A stretch of DNA of 64,000 nt. Source: DASQZT01 sp963728965 (GTDB taxonomy: Bacteria > Acidobacteriota > Terriglobia > Bryobacterales > Bryobacteraceae). Positions 15,940-25,770 of the stretch are shown here, piece after piece. How positions within the stretch are numbered: the first letter of the stretch is position 1; every line of letters starts with the position of its first letter. The notes beneath the pieces were generated by a model. It was not told the origin of the DNA, did no database searches, and worked only from the letters and a program-made list of their open reading frames with translations. The stretch covers positions 930,001 to 994,000 of the forward strand of contig CAVSMH010000012.1 in the NCBI GenBank assembly GCA_963728965.1, in the 5' to 3' direction. The translations under genes were made by a program, and so were the position numbers.

Positions 15940-18006
15940 CTACTTCAAGGTCGCCAGTTCCTGCCGAACGCGTGGAATGATGGTTCCGTACTCGGCGGGA
16001 TTGGCTTTGGCGAGGAATGTCTCGAAGCTGGAACGCGCGCGCGCCCGGTCGCCCGCCATTTCGTAGAGCAGACCGAGATTCATGTGCACCTCGACCAGGT
16101 CGGGATCGAGCTGCGCGGCGCGCTCGAAATAGGCGCGCGCGGCGTTGGGGTCCTGCTTCTGAATGCTAATCAGGCCCATCCCGTTCTGCGCGGCGGGGTA
16201 GTCGGGGTCGTTGGCGAGGACCCATTTGAAAACCCGTTCGGCGTCGGCCAGGCGGCCTTTTTCCAGGTAGGCGGTGGCAAGATTGTTCTGGCTGTCCAGA
16301 TCCGCAGGATTGATTTGGGCAGCCTTCTCGTACTCCACAATCGCCGCGTCCTTTTGGCCATGGCGCAGCAGCAGGTCGGCAATGCGTGAGTGCAGGCGGC
16401 CGCTATCCAGACCCTTCGACAGGGCCGTCCGGTAGAGTTGCAGGGCCTCGTCGTAGCGTCCGTTCTTTTCCAACCGGCCGCCGAGCTGGTAATAAAGCGA
16501 GGGATTCTGCGGGTCTTTGGCGAGTGCGCGTTGTAGCAGCTCGATGCGCTTGCGCTCCGGCAGATGGTTTTCGCCGCTCTCGGCTTCATCGATCAGTTGC
16601 AGGATTTCGACTTCGTCCTTGGGGTCGGGCCCGGTGCCGGTGAGCTCGTAGGAACGGCCTCCCACGCCCGAGAGATAGCCGAGCGACTTCAACTGGTCCA
16701 TGACGCGCTCGTCCAGCATCGCGGTCTCCACTTTCTCGCCGCCATTGCCGCCATGGGGGATGAACTTCTTCAGTTGCGCTTCGAAGTTCAGCACTTCGGG
16801 GCCGTGCTGCTGGATGACGTTGCGGGTTTCGCCGGGGTCGCCGGCGAGGTCATACAGCTCGGGATGGGGAGCCCGAATGTATTTCCAGCGGTTGGTGCGA
16901 ATGGCGCGAAGCTCCGACCAGTTCATGTTCATTTTCGGGTACAGGGTCTCGGCGTAGGAGATATCCGTGGCCACCGGTTTGCCCGAAAAGACCGGCACGA
17001 GGCTCAGTCCCTGCACATAAGCCGGGGCGCGGCCGCCCATGAGTTCGAGCAAGGTAGGAAGGAAATCGATGGTGCGAGCCTGCTGTTTCACCCGCAGGCC
17101 GGCCGGGATGCCGGGGCCGGCCATGATAAACGGAATGCGCAGGGTGGAGTCATAGAGGAACACGCCGTGGGTATGCTCGCCATGTTCACCGAGGCTTTCG
17201 CCATGGTCGGCGAGCACGGCGGTGAGCGTCTTTTGGGCGGGGGATTTCCGGGAGACGGCGTCGAACAGGCGGGCAATCTGCTGGTCGGCGTACGCGATTT
17301 CTCCGTCGTAGAGACGGCCCTTGTACCGCTGAGCGAACGCGGCGGGAGGCAAGTAGGGTATATGGGGGTCGTAGATATGAACCCACAAGAAGAACGGCTT
17401 GTCGGATGAGCGCTTATCGAGCCAGGCGATGGCGCGATCGACGGTAACCGAGGCCTTGCGTTCGGGATCCTCGCGGAATTCGTTCCGTTTGCCGGGCCGG
17501 GGCATCTCATCGTCGTAGACGACGAAGCCGTTGTTGAAGCCGAACAGTTTCTTCAGGACGGCGGAGCCGATGAATGCGGCGGTGTCCCAACCCTGTTCGC
17601 GGAGGATGCGCGCGAGCGGGTGCGAGGAGGATTGCAGAACGAACCCGCCGGTGTTGCGCACGTTGTGAACGGGAGGGTTCTGCCCGGTGAAGATGCTGGC
17701 GTGGGAAGGCGGCGTCAGCGGCGTCTGTGCGACGGCGTTCTCGAATAAGACGCCGCGCTGCGCGAGGGCGTCCAGCGCAGGTGTCTCGATACTCGCGTAA
17801 CCATAGCAGTGCAGGTGGTCAGCACGAAGGGTATCTACCGTGACGACCACCACATTGAGCGGGCGGAGCGGAGGGATCTCGTCCGCGGAACGTTGCGTGG
17901 TGGGTTGTGGTGAACGGCAACCCACCAGCAGGACGGCCGCGACCGGCCACAGCCGCCGGAACCTGGGGCTCGGATGAACCCGCCTAAAACTCGAAGCGGC
18001 CCTCAA
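15940..18006 (-). CDS. sulfatase-fold lipoprotein fused to TPR repeats
   Basis: Starting at TTG 18006, the protein has about 688 residues with a lipobox-type N-terminus (FRRLWPVAAVLLVGC). A TTG at 18066 would also be in frame but overlaps the receptor gene by 83 bp. The catalytic domain spans about residues 50-430: VVVVTVDTLRADHLHCYGY (metal Asp), TPPSHASIFTGQ (Thr at the nucleophile position), VHIYDPHIPY and VLADHGESLGEHGEHTHG. The last 200 residues are TPRs (SLYYQLGGRLEKNGRYDEALQLY, HMNLGLLYEMAGDRARARSSF). Because the nucleophile is Thr rather than Cys or Ser, hydrolysis or transfer of phosphoryl groups is more likely than sulfatase action. It follows the receptor gene with a short overlap. 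Confidence 0.8.
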   Translation of the reverse strand: MRAASSFRRVHPSPRFRRLWPVAAVLLVGCRSPQPTTQRSADEIPPLRPLNVVVVTVDTLRADHLHCYGYASIETPALDALAQRGVLFENAVAQTPLTPPSHASIFTGQNPPVHNVRNTGGFVLQSSSHPLARILREQGWDTAAFIGSAVLKKLFGFNNGFVVYDDEMPRPGKRNEFREDPERKASVTVDRAIAWLDKRSSDKPFFLWVHIYDPHIPYLPPAAFAQRYKGRLYDGEIAYADQQIARLFDAVSRKSPAQKTLTAVLADHGESLGEHGEHTHGVFLYDSTLRIPFIMAGPGIPAGLRVKQQARTIDFLPTLLELMGGRAPAYVQGLSLVPVFSGKPVATDISYAETLYPKMNMNWSELRAIRTNRWKYIRAPHPELYDLAGDPGETRNVIQQHGPEVLNFEAQLKKFIPHGGNGGEKVETAMLDERVMDQLKSLGYLSGVGGRSYELTGTGPDPKDEVEILQLIDEAESGENHLPERKRIELLQRALAKDPQNPSLYYQLGGRLEKNGRYDEALQLYRTALSKGLDSGRLHSRIADLLLRHGQKDAAIVEYEKAAQINPADLDSQNNLATAYLEKGRLADAERVFKWVLANDPDYPAAQNGMGLISIQKQDPNAARAYFERAAQLDPDLVEVHMNLGLLYEMAGDRARARSSFETFLAKANPAEYGTIIPRVRQELATLK

Positions 18007-21000
18007 GCTGAATTGTGCGGCCCCCGCCGCGCTGCACCAGTTGTCCGAATGACGCCGGGTCGGCAATGTCGAGACTCAGCCAGTCGCGGCTGGTCCGTTT
18101 GAACAGATTATCCGCGGTGGCACCGATACCAAAGAAAGTCTTCTCGCGGATGTAGAAGCGCTTACTCATCCGAAAAGTTTCCCGCATTTGATGCGGGCCC
18201 CGGATGGAGGGCAGGAAGCGTGGCGCCGTACCGGGCCGTAAGGGTACACCATTATCGGTAATGGGCGGCGGCGCAAAAGCATCGGGATTCAGGTAAGGCG
18301 TCCCGTTACTGAAATCCGTATGGGAGGGAGCGCCGCTCAGCGTCAGCTTGGTGCCGATCTGGTCCGGGCGAACTCCCGACGCGAATCCCACGGGGATGGT
18401 GAACCCCGAATAAGTGACCTGAATGGGCAGTCCCGAACTGTAATTGTGGATACCCGCGAATTGCCAGCCGCCCAGAAGGGCGTTCGCCCACTTCAGGTCC
18501 CAACGGCGCCCCTTGCCGAACGGCGTCTCATATACCCAGGTGAACTTGAACTGCTGGGGCACGCTGAACTCGGTAACGGACCGGTCGAGCTTGCGGTTGT
18601 AATAGTCCTGGACGGAGGTGTAATACGCCGCCGGCCCATTCGCGTCGATGTAGCCGAGGGCTTTGGAGAAGGTGTACGCGGCGAGGAAGCCCAGGTTCTT
18701 ACTTAAGTGCTTGGTTACGGTAATCTGCAACGAATCGTAATTGGAATTCGTGTTATAGGGGAACTGTTCGTTGATCTGGCCGTACTGTGCGTAAGGACGA
18801 AGCGCCTGTGCGACTGAAAGGCTGTCATCAAAGGTCGGGAAGGGGGTGAACTGCGGATGATCGGAGACGGGATCATTCAAAACATCACCCATGGCCAGGA
18901 GGCGCGAAGGCAGGCCGTTGTAATCGGTGTAGCCGCTGCCGGGCGTGCCGCCCCACATGCGCGTTCCCTTATTACCGACATAGGCCAGCTCGAATACGGT
19001 ATCGCCGGGCAACTGGTACTGGACTGTGAAGTTATAGTTCTGAACATAGCCCGGCCGGTTGGCGTCGCGAGCGGTGGTAGACACATCCAGATAGTTAGCG
19101 GAATTCGGATCGGTGTTGGGGAGCGATCCCTGAAGGGTAGGATACGGATTGCGCAGGTAGAGGGTGGGATCGTCGGCGAAACCGGTGGCACTGGTGCCGG
19201 CAATCGTATTCACGGTGGCGTTGAATCCGTAAGTAAATCCGCCATAGCCCCAGTTATTGGCAATCGGCGGTGTACTGGTGACGCCATACCCGGCGCGGAT
19301 GACGACCTTCGGCAGGGCATGCCACACCACCCCGAAACGGGGGAGAATCTGACGCCAGTACGTATCGTTCACCCTGGTCGGAAACACCAGCGCTCCGGGC
19401 CGCCCGGCTTCCGGATTCGGTACGGCCAGACTAACTTCCGACATGCGGTTGGTGACCTCATAGAAGGGTGGGATGATTTCCCAGCGGATGCCGGCGTTCA
19501 CCGTCAGTTTGGGAGTGATCTTCCAGTCATCCATGAAGTACAAGCCGTGCTGCGGTTGGCGGAAGCCCTGGGAATAGCCCTGAATCCCGTGACTCGACCG
19601 GTACACGGCACCGAGGAGGAAGCTGGCGAACGCATTGCCGGTGCTGGTCAACTGACCGGGGGAGTCGGTCTGGCGGGCGCTGAAGGTGAACGAGCCCGCA
19701 TCCGACAGGGCGCGATCGTTATAAAAGTAGCGCTTGTATTCGTAGCCGATGTGAAAGCTGTGGGCTTCGTGAATCCATGTGACGTCGTCCTGGAAGATCC
19801 AACTGCCGTTCGGGCTGGTATCGGCGAAACCGACTCCCATGCGGGAGATACTGTTGCCTTGCAGAGTGGATCCCGGCCCGTTGAACTGGATAACGGGGAA
19901 CATGGTTCCCGGCAGATTTTGCAGGCCGATGGACGAGGCCAGGCCGGCATTGATGGTGGTGGGGTAGGCCCCGTTCTCGTTCAAAAACCGGTTGAAACCG
20001 GCGGCTGCGCGATTGACGATGCGCGAGGAGATGGTGGACGTAAGAGAGAGGCGGACAATGTGCCCCGGGGTGATCTGCTGCTGCCAGGAACTGGAGGCGG
20101 GTCCGGGGAACGGCAGGAAGCGTCCCGCGCCATTATTGTAGCGGCTGCGGTAACTGTGATTGTAATAGCCGGATAACTGGTTCTTGTTGTTGATCTGGTG
20201 ATCGATCTTGAGTCCCCACGTTTCCAGGTGAAACACCGGCTGGCCGTTAATGGTGGGTATGTTGCGCAGCAGGCTGGGCAAAGTGGGGTCCTGGATGCCG
20301 ACCTTCTGGATCACGTTTTTGGCCACCGGATCCCAACGCGTTTCGGGAATGATGTTACCCGGGAAGGGGTCGCGAACGATGCCGCCACCGGCGTCTCGCG
20401 TGGTGGTGGGGTCGTAGATCTGGCCGAAGACGATTGGCCGTCCGAGTGCGTCGGTGCCGACCTGCGTGCCAGACCGGGGATCGCCGGTGTAGTTCGGGTC
20501 CAGTAACCTCGAAAAATCGCCCTTCTTGAATTCGGTGGTGGGCACGGTGCCGAGGCCGCTGAACTGTTGCTGGTTGCGGTTGTCGCGTTCGAGATTGGTG
20601 AAGAAGAAGGTCTTGTTCCGGCCGTCGTAGATTTTGGGGATATATACCGGGCCACCTACCGAGTAACCATAGTTATGTTCGCGGTACTTGGCTTTCGCGG
20701 CGCCCGCCGTGGTGGTGTTCAAGTTGGCCGCATCGAACGCTTCATTCTGCCCGTAGTAAAAGGCGGATCCATGAGGGGCGTTGGTGCCCGAACGGATGGT
20801 GAAGTTCGCCACCGCGGTCTGGCCGCCGTTGTACTGCGCACCGATTGTGCCGGTCTGCAACTTAAATTCGCCGATGGCCTCGGCGGAAGGGCTGAACTCG
20901 TTGTTGTTGCCGCCGGAAAGATCGGCGCGTCCGATGGGCATGCCTTCAATGAGGATCTCATGCGAGTACTCCTGGCCGCCGTTGATGGAACCTTTAAAGG

Positions 21001-21508
21001 TGTCGCCGGTGGTGCCCGGAAGGCTGTCGAAAATGAACTGCTGGATCTGGCGCTGTCCGTCGCCGACGACGACCGGCCAGCTTTTGTACTCCTCGGTGGT
21101 AATATACCGGCCGATTTCGGCCGAGCCGGACTCGAGCAGTTCGGACTGCGCGGTTACTTCCACCTGTTCGCTCACCGCACCCACTTCGAGGTTGAAATCG
21201 GCGGTTTGCGTCTGCGCCACACGAAGCACAACGTTCTCCGCCGTGGCGGTCCGGAATCCGGCGGACGTGACGCGGAGGCGGTACGTGCCGGCCGGCAGAT
21301 ACGGCAGGGTGTACGTGCCCGTACGGGTGGTGGTAGTTGTGGTCTCGACACCGGTTGCGGTGTTCGTGGCCACCACGGATGCTCCGGGGATGACCGAGCC
21401 CGCAGGGTCGGTAATGGTTCCGTTGAGAGTACCGACCGGCCCTTGTCCGAGTGCCAGACTGAGCACGACCAGAAAAAACAGAGATAATGCACCCAAGGTT
21501 CGAAGCAT
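17984..21508 (-). CDS. TonB-dependent-receptor-like outer-membrane protein (carboxypeptidase-regulatory domain)
   Basis: This 1,174-residue protein starts at ATG 21508, preceded by GGAGGG, with signal peptide MLRTLGALSLFFLVVLSLALG. Residues about 25-110 form the carboxypeptidase-regulatory-like beta-sandwich (GTLNGTITDPAGSVIPGASV). A plug domain follows (QFIFDSLPGTTGDTFKGSINGG, NNEFSPSAEAIGEFKLQTGT). The rest is a long beta-barrel ending in an aromatic residue (TIQLEGRFEF), the outer-membrane assembly signal. This is the expanded Acidobacteria receptor family presumed to import glycans or other polymers; no TonB box is obvious. No SusD-like partner is present. It heads the minus-strand operon with sulfatase-fold, TPR and glycosidase-like proteins. 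Confidence 0.88.
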   Translation of the reverse strand: MLRTLGALSLFFLVVLSLALGQGPVGTLNGTITDPAGSVIPGASVVATNTATGVETTTTTTRTGTYTLPYLPAGTYRLRVTSAGFRTATAENVVLRVAQTQTADFNLEVGAVSEQVEVTAQSELLESGSAEIGRYITTEEYKSWPVVVGDGQRQIQQFIFDSLPGTTGDTFKGSINGGQEYSHEILIEGMPIGRADLSGGNNNEFSPSAEAIGEFKLQTGTIGAQYNGGQTAVANFTIRSGTNAPHGSAFYYGQNEAFDAANLNTTTAGAAKAKYREHNYGYSVGGPVYIPKIYDGRNKTFFFTNLERDNRNQQQFSGLGTVPTTEFKKGDFSRLLDPNYTGDPRSGTQVGTDALGRPIVFGQIYDPTTTRDAGGGIVRDPFPGNIIPETRWDPVAKNVIQKVGIQDPTLPSLLRNIPTINGQPVFHLETWGLKIDHQINNKNQLSGYYNHSYRSRYNNGAGRFLPFPGPASSSWQQQITPGHIVRLSLTSTISSRIVNRAAAGFNRFLNENGAYPTTINAGLASSIGLQNLPGTMFPVIQFNGPGSTLQGNSISRMGVGFADTSPNGSWIFQDDVTWIHEAHSFHIGYEYKRYFYNDRALSDAGSFTFSARQTDSPGQLTSTGNAFASFLLGAVYRSSHGIQGYSQGFRQPQHGLYFMDDWKITPKLTVNAGIRWEIIPPFYEVTNRMSEVSLAVPNPEAGRPGALVFPTRVNDTYWRQILPRFGVVWHALPKVVIRAGYGVTSTPPIANNWGYGGFTYGFNATVNTIAGTSATGFADDPTLYLRNPYPTLQGSLPNTDPNSANYLDVSTTARDANRPGYVQNYNFTVQYQLPGDTVFELAYVGNKGTRMWGGTPGSGYTDYNGLPSRLLAMGDVLNDPVSDHPQFTPFPTFDDSLSVAQALRPYAQYGQINEQFPYNTNSNYDSLQITVTKHLSKNLGFLAAYTFSKALGYIDANGPAAYYTSVQDYYNRKLDRSVTEFSVPQQFKFTWVYETPFGKGRRWDLKWANALLGGWQFAGIHNYSSGLPIQVTYSGFTIPVGFASGVRPDQIGTKLTLSGAPSHTDFSNGTPYLNPDAFAPPPITDNGVPLRPGTAPRFLPSIRGPHQMRETFRMSKRFYIREKTFFGIGATADNLFKRTSRDWLSLDIADPASFGQLVQRGGGRTIQLEGRFEF

Positions 21509-21632
21509 GCGAGATTCGCCCTCCAATGACCTGGGGATACTTTACGCCGAAAGCAAAGCACAAGAAAAGCAAATACTGAACAGTGGGGAGCGAAGGCGTG
21601 CGAAACCGAACAACGGGAACTCCAAACGGGCT

Positions 21633-23324
21633 ATGGTATTCATCCTGCTGATGCTGGCAGGGGCGACAGGCCGGTTTGAGTCGTCGTCCGCACGGGCGGT
21701 GGAACCGGGGAGTTCGATCCGGTTCCAGGATGCGGAGCCGGCGTCCGGGTTGACGTTTACTCTCGAAAACTCACCCACTCCCCGAAAGCACTTACCCGAG
21801 ACGATGGCGGGCGGGGTGGCCGCGTTCGACTACGATGGCGACGGGCTGACCGATCTCTTTTTCGCGAACGGAGCGGCCATGCCATCGCTGAATAAGGACG
21901 GACCGCGGTACTCGAACCGGCTGTTCCGCAACCTTGGCGGACTGCGATTCCGGGATGTGACGGCCGAATCGGGGCTGCAGGGGGCTGGCTACTCCATCGG
22001 TGCCGCGGTTGGCGATTTCGATAACGACGGTCACCCGGATCTGTTTGTGGCGGGCGTGCGGCGGAACATCCTGTACCGCAATCGCGGCGACGGCACGTTC
22101 GAGGATGTGACCGCCAAAGCGAACATCGGCAGCGGGGAATGGTCGGTGGGAGCAGCGTGGCTGGATTTCGACAACGACGGACGGCTCGACCTGTTCGTGG
22201 TGAACTACGTACGGTGGACCGCCGAATTCGACTCGTTTTGCGGGGATGCGGCGCGCGGCATCCGCGTTTACTGCCACCCGCGGCTGTTTGAAGGGACGGC
22301 GAACCGGCTGTACCGTAATTTGGGGAACGGGCGCTTTGTGGAAGTATCCCAGCAGTCCGGCATCGGGAAATACCAGGGCAAGGGGATGGCTGTATCGGTA
22401 GCGGACTACGACGGCGATGGCTTTCCCGACCTGTTCGTGACCAATGACAAGATACCCAACTTCCTGTTCCACAACCTGGGCAACGGCCGGTTCGAAGAGG
22501 TGGCATTCGCAGCGGCGGTCGCGCTGACGGATACGGGGGCCGAGATATCGGCGATGGGCACGGATTTCCGGGACGTCGACAACGATGGGCTTGCCGATAT
22601 TGCCATTTCGGCACTGGCCGGCGAGACATTTCCGCTGTTTCGCAATCGCGGAGGGGGGCTCTTTGCCGACAGCAGTTACCACTCGCGGCTGGGCCTGCTA
22701 AGCCGCACTTACAGCGGGTGGGGCATTGGAGTATTCGATTTTGACAACGATGGCCGGAAGGACATATTTACGGCCAATTCTCACGTGAACGACCAGGTGG
22801 AAGCCTTCGAGGCCACCGCATACAAGCAGCACAACGCGGTGTTCCGGAATGTGGGGGAGGGACGTTTTGAAGACGCGTCGCAGGGCGCGGGCCCGGGATT
22901 TTTGCAGGCGGTGCGGGCCCATCGCGGGTGCGCGTTTGCCGATTTCAACCAGGACGGGCGAATTGACGTGGTGACGTCATCGCTGGGCGACCGCCCGGAG
23001 ATCTGGCAGAATACGAGCCCGGAGGCGAACACGTGGCTGATTCTGAAGCTGCGGGGGTCGGTGAGTAACCGCGATGGGATTGGAGCGGTAGTCCGCATAG
23101 GCGACCAGACGAATCACATGACCACCAGCGTGGGGTATGCGTCGTCGAGCGACTTCGGCGTGCACTTCGGTACGGGTCAGCGGAAAGAGGTGGAACAGGT
23201 CGAGATCCGATGGCCGAGCGGGATCCACCAGACGCTGCGACATGTGAAGACGAACCAGGTGGTGGACGTGCGTGAGCCGGCAGCGGGTCAGGGGCGAGCG
23301 GGGAGCGATGCCCGAAAGCGCTGA
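21633..23324 (+). CDS. secreted VCBS/FG-GAP repeat protein with C-terminal ASPIC/UnbV domain
   Basis: From ATG 21633 this is 563 residues with a signal peptide (MVFILLMLAGATGRF). Seven calcium-binding DxDxDG loops mark the FG-GAP/VCBS propeller blades: DYDGDGLTDLFF, DFDNDGHPDLFV, DFDNDGRLDLFV, DYDGDGFPDLFV, DVDNDGLADIAI, DFDNDGRKDIFT and DFNQDGRIDVVT. The C-terminus is the ASPIC/UnbV domain (GIGAVVRIGDQTN, VEQVEIRWPSGIHQTL). The family is abundant in Acidobacteria and Bacteroidetes and is extracellular, probably adhesive or carbohydrate-binding. It is divergent from the receptor operon by about 125 bp, and its 3' end overlaps the convergent TPR gene by 37 bp. Confidence 0.88.
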   Translation: MVFILLMLAGATGRFESSSARAVEPGSSIRFQDAEPASGLTFTLENSPTPRKHLPETMAGGVAAFDYDGDGLTDLFFANGAAMPSLNKDGPRYSNRLFRNLGGLRFRDVTAESGLQGAGYSIGAAVGDFDNDGHPDLFVAGVRRNILYRNRGDGTFEDVTAKANIGSGEWSVGAAWLDFDNDGRLDLFVVNYVRWTAEFDSFCGDAARGIRVYCHPRLFEGTANRLYRNLGNGRFVEVSQQSGIGKYQGKGMAVSVADYDGDGFPDLFVTNDKIPNFLFHNLGNGRFEEVAFAAAVALTDTGAEISAMGTDFRDVDNDGLADIAISALAGETFPLFRNRGGGLFADSSYHSRLGLLSRTYSGWGIGVFDFDNDGRKDIFTANSHVNDQVEAFEATAYKQHNAVFRNVGEGRFEDASQGAGPGFLQAVRAHRGCAFADFNQDGRIDVVTSSLGDRPEIWQNTSPEANTWLILKLRGSVSNRDGIGAVVRIGDQTNHMTTSVGYASSSDFGVHFGTGQRKEVEQVEIRWPSGIHQTLRHVKTNQVVDVREPAAGQGRAGSDARKR

Positions 23325-24373
23325 TACTCGGCGAGCGCGCGGCGCGCCTTGGCATCCCGCCGGGTGAGTTGGTAGGCGCGGAAAAGCTGGAAATGGAGGC
23401 TGCCGTCCTGGTCCACAGAGATGGCGCTTTCGAGCAGCGGGATGGCCTCGGCGGCCTTTCCCGTCTGAAGGAGTGCCTGGCCGAGCGCGGCGCGAGCGGG
23501 CAAGAGGCGCGGGTCGTGGGCCAGTGCGGACCGCAGGTACGGTATGGCGTCCAAAGGCCGCTGGAGGTTCACCAGGGAGGCGCCATAAAGGAACTGTACT
23601 TCGGCGCGGTCCGAGGTGAGGAAGGATTTCAGAGTGGCCATGCACGCCTCGTAGTCGCGGCTCCGAAACAGAGCTTCCCCCAGTCCCAGGCGGATGGCCG
23701 GCTTGTCGGGCGCGAGCCGCAGGGCTTCCTGCCATTCGAGAGCCGCCTCGCGCCAGCGGCGCGCTGCCATGTGGATTTCGGCCGCATGCAGGTGCGATTC
23801 GGGCGAGGGTGGAAGCGACGCGAGCCGGGCCCAGGCTTCCTCCGCGGCGGGGGTGCGGCCCAGAGCTTGGTACGCGCGGCCGAGCCCGTACCAGACGCGC
23901 GGGTTGGCGGGCAGCATTTCGGCTGCCGCTTCGAGGTGCTCCAGGGCCAGGGCGGGCTGGCCGGATTGGAGCAGCGCTTCACCCAACATGAGGCGCGCAT
24001 TGCGCTCGCGCGGATTGGCGGCGACGACCCGCTTCAGCGAATCGATGGCCAGGCTGAATTGGCCGAGTTCGAACTGGCCGGCGCCGAGAAACAGGCGCGC
24101 GCCGGTGAGATCCGGCTGGAGCGTCAACGCGGCAGTGGCGTGCTCGACGGACTCGCGGAAGTGTTTCGCGGTGTACTCGGCTACGCAGAGATTGAAGAGC
24201 AGCACGGGATTTTCCGGCGACTCGCGCACCAGCTCGCGATAGATGGCAATGGCCTCTTCGAGCTTGCCGGCAGCGACAAGCTGCTGCGCCCGCTGCGCCT
24301 CGCGGGCCGGATGGGGCGGCTGCGCGAACAGCGGCGCGGCGAGCAGGACGATGGCGAGGATGGCGCCCGCCAT
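23288..24373 (-). CDS. secreted TPR protein
   Basis: This 361-residue protein has a signal peptide (MAGAILAIVLLAAPLFAQ) and about nine TPR units through to the C-terminus, for example QLVAAGKLEEAIAIYRELV, RLMLGEALLQSGQPALALEHL and RVWYGLGRAYQALGRTPAAEEAW. It begins 1 bp after the stop of the upstream glycosidase-like gene, so the two are translationally coupled. It is probably a periplasmic scaffold for that protein. It overlaps the convergent ASPIC/UnbV gene by 37 bp at its 3' end. Confidence 0.82.
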   Translation of the reverse strand: MAGAILAIVLLAAPLFAQPPHPAREAQRAQQLVAAGKLEEAIAIYRELVRESPENPVLLFNLCVAEYTAKHFRESVEHATAALTLQPDLTGARLFLGAGQFELGQFSLAIDSLKRVVAANPRERNARLMLGEALLQSGQPALALEHLEAAAEMLPANPRVWYGLGRAYQALGRTPAAEEAWARLASLPPSPESHLHAAEIHMAARRWREAALEWQEALRLAPDKPAIRLGLGEALFRSRDYEACMATLKSFLTSDRAEVQFLYGASLVNLQRPLDAIPYLRSALAHDPRLLPARAALGQALLQTGKAAEAIPLLESAISVDQDGSLHFQLFRAYQLTRRDAKARRALAEYQRFRASLPARP

Positions 24374-24374
24374 A

Positions 24375-25610
24375 TTACGCCGGAGCTACGCGGAAGAGGA
24401 TGCCGGCACCGGGCGCGAGCCAGTCCATTTCGCGCCCGAACGGCTCCTCGGCACCCGAATAGGGAGAGATGCGGATCAGTTTCCGGCCGTCCTGCTTGAG
24501 GTGAATCTTGAATTGGAAGGAATTCTTCAGGTCCTTGTTGACGATCAGGAAATAGGGCCGCCCCTCGGCATCCTCGAATTCACCCACCAGAAATCGGCCG
24601 GCCACCGGCGGACGCACGTAGCGCTGGGTCATCTCCACGGATTCGACCCACTTTGCCTGGGCGAGAGGCTGGGCTTGCTCCGGCACGTCGGGATAGTGAT
24701 AGACGCCGGTGCTGTGAAGGCGGATCAGGGTGGGAGCAAGCGCGTGAATCTGGTTGTTGATGCGCCGGAGCATCTCCCAGGTGGCGGTACGGTTGCCGAA
24801 CTGGTCGATGGCAGCCAGCCGGTAGTTCCCGATTTCGGGCGCGAAGTAGGTGAAGTATTGGATGCCGCGGCCGCCATACGCCATGGTGCTGTACACCTGG
24901 AGATTGAAGGTAGCGTCGGACGGCTCCATGTAGTTGAAATGGGAGTTGGCCAGGATGCAATTCCAGAAGGGCGTTTGGGTTTCGATGCCCAGGCGGCGGA
25001 TGATTTCGAGGTTGGTATAGAAGTAGTCCAGCATTTCGCCGCTGACGAGGGAGTAGTTGTCGTAGCTGAGGAACGGCTGGCCCACGGTTTTTACGAGCAT
25101 GCGGACGTAGGCATCGTAGTCGCTGGTGCCGAGGGTTTTGGGCGAGACGCGATAGGGGAACAGGTTGACGTAGGGCCACTTGTCCGGCATGGCTTGGCGA
25201 AGCAGGCCGGCGAGCCTGCCGAGGCCGGGCATCATCTGGGCACTCGGCTCGTCGCGCAGGTAGAAGCCCAACGCCGCGGGATTTCCCGCGATCCGTTTAG
25301 CCAGGTCGGCGACTGCGCTGCGCATCTGGTCGTCGGCGGGTGCGCGCAGCGGATCGACGCGCTGAATGGCGGGGTCGCGGACGAAGCAGGTCAGGCCCGC
25401 CGCCTGGACCCGTTCGAGATCCTGGGTGCGGCAGAATCCGGAGATATTCAATCCCGCCTCGCGCATGCCGCGCAATTGCTCCGGATCGGCAGGCGAACTG
25501 CCCCAGGCCATGACCGCAAAGTCTTTGGGCGCGGCCGGATTTGGGTGACGGCCCGCCTGGGGCCAGGCCAACGAGGCAAGCAGAACGATGAGTAAGATCG
25601 GGTAGCGCAT
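24375..25610 (-). CDS. secreted glycosidase-like protein of unknown family
   Basis: From ATG 25610, 9 nt after a GGTGAG site, the protein has 411 residues and a signal peptide (MRYPILLIVLLASLAWPQ). The body looks like a TIM barrel: KDFAVMAWGSSPADPEQL, LGFYLRDEPSAQM (an acidic DE pair typical of a catalytic acid), WPYVNLFPYRVSPKTLG, LSYDNYSLVSGEMLDYFY and YSTMAYGGRGIQYFTYF. A C-terminal beta-sandwich follows (GRPYFLIVNKDLKNSFQFKI). The arrangement resembles GH42/GH-A clan beta-galactosidase-like proteins, but no family signature is complete. An in-frame upstream ATG region would add about 70 Arg/Pro-rich residues that look non-coding. Coupled to the TPR gene downstream. Confidence 0.72.
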   Translation of the reverse strand: MRYPILLIVLLASLAWPQAGRHPNPAAPKDFAVMAWGSSPADPEQLRGMREAGLNISGFCRTQDLERVQAAGLTCFVRDPAIQRVDPLRAPADDQMRSAVADLAKRIAGNPAALGFYLRDEPSAQMMPGLGRLAGLLRQAMPDKWPYVNLFPYRVSPKTLGTSDYDAYVRMLVKTVGQPFLSYDNYSLVSGEMLDYFYTNLEIIRRLGIETQTPFWNCILANSHFNYMEPSDATFNLQVYSTMAYGGRGIQYFTYFAPEIGNYRLAAIDQFGNRTATWEMLRRINNQIHALAPTLIRLHSTGVYHYPDVPEQAQPLAQAKWVESVEMTQRYVRPPVAGRFLVGEFEDAEGRPYFLIVNKDLKNSFQFKIHLKQDGRKLIRISPYSGAEEPFGREMDWLAPGAGILFRVAPA

Positions 25611-25770
25611 AGTCTCACCAACCCGGGTGGCCCCAACCGCGGTACGAGCCGAGGCCTTACCCAGCCCGATTTGCAGGGTGGATGGCAGCCGCATGGGATC
25701 CCATCGTATCACCGGCGCGGGGATCTGGCGCCGGTGCGGCGGCGGCATCGAGGGCGGGCTACTCCGGAAC

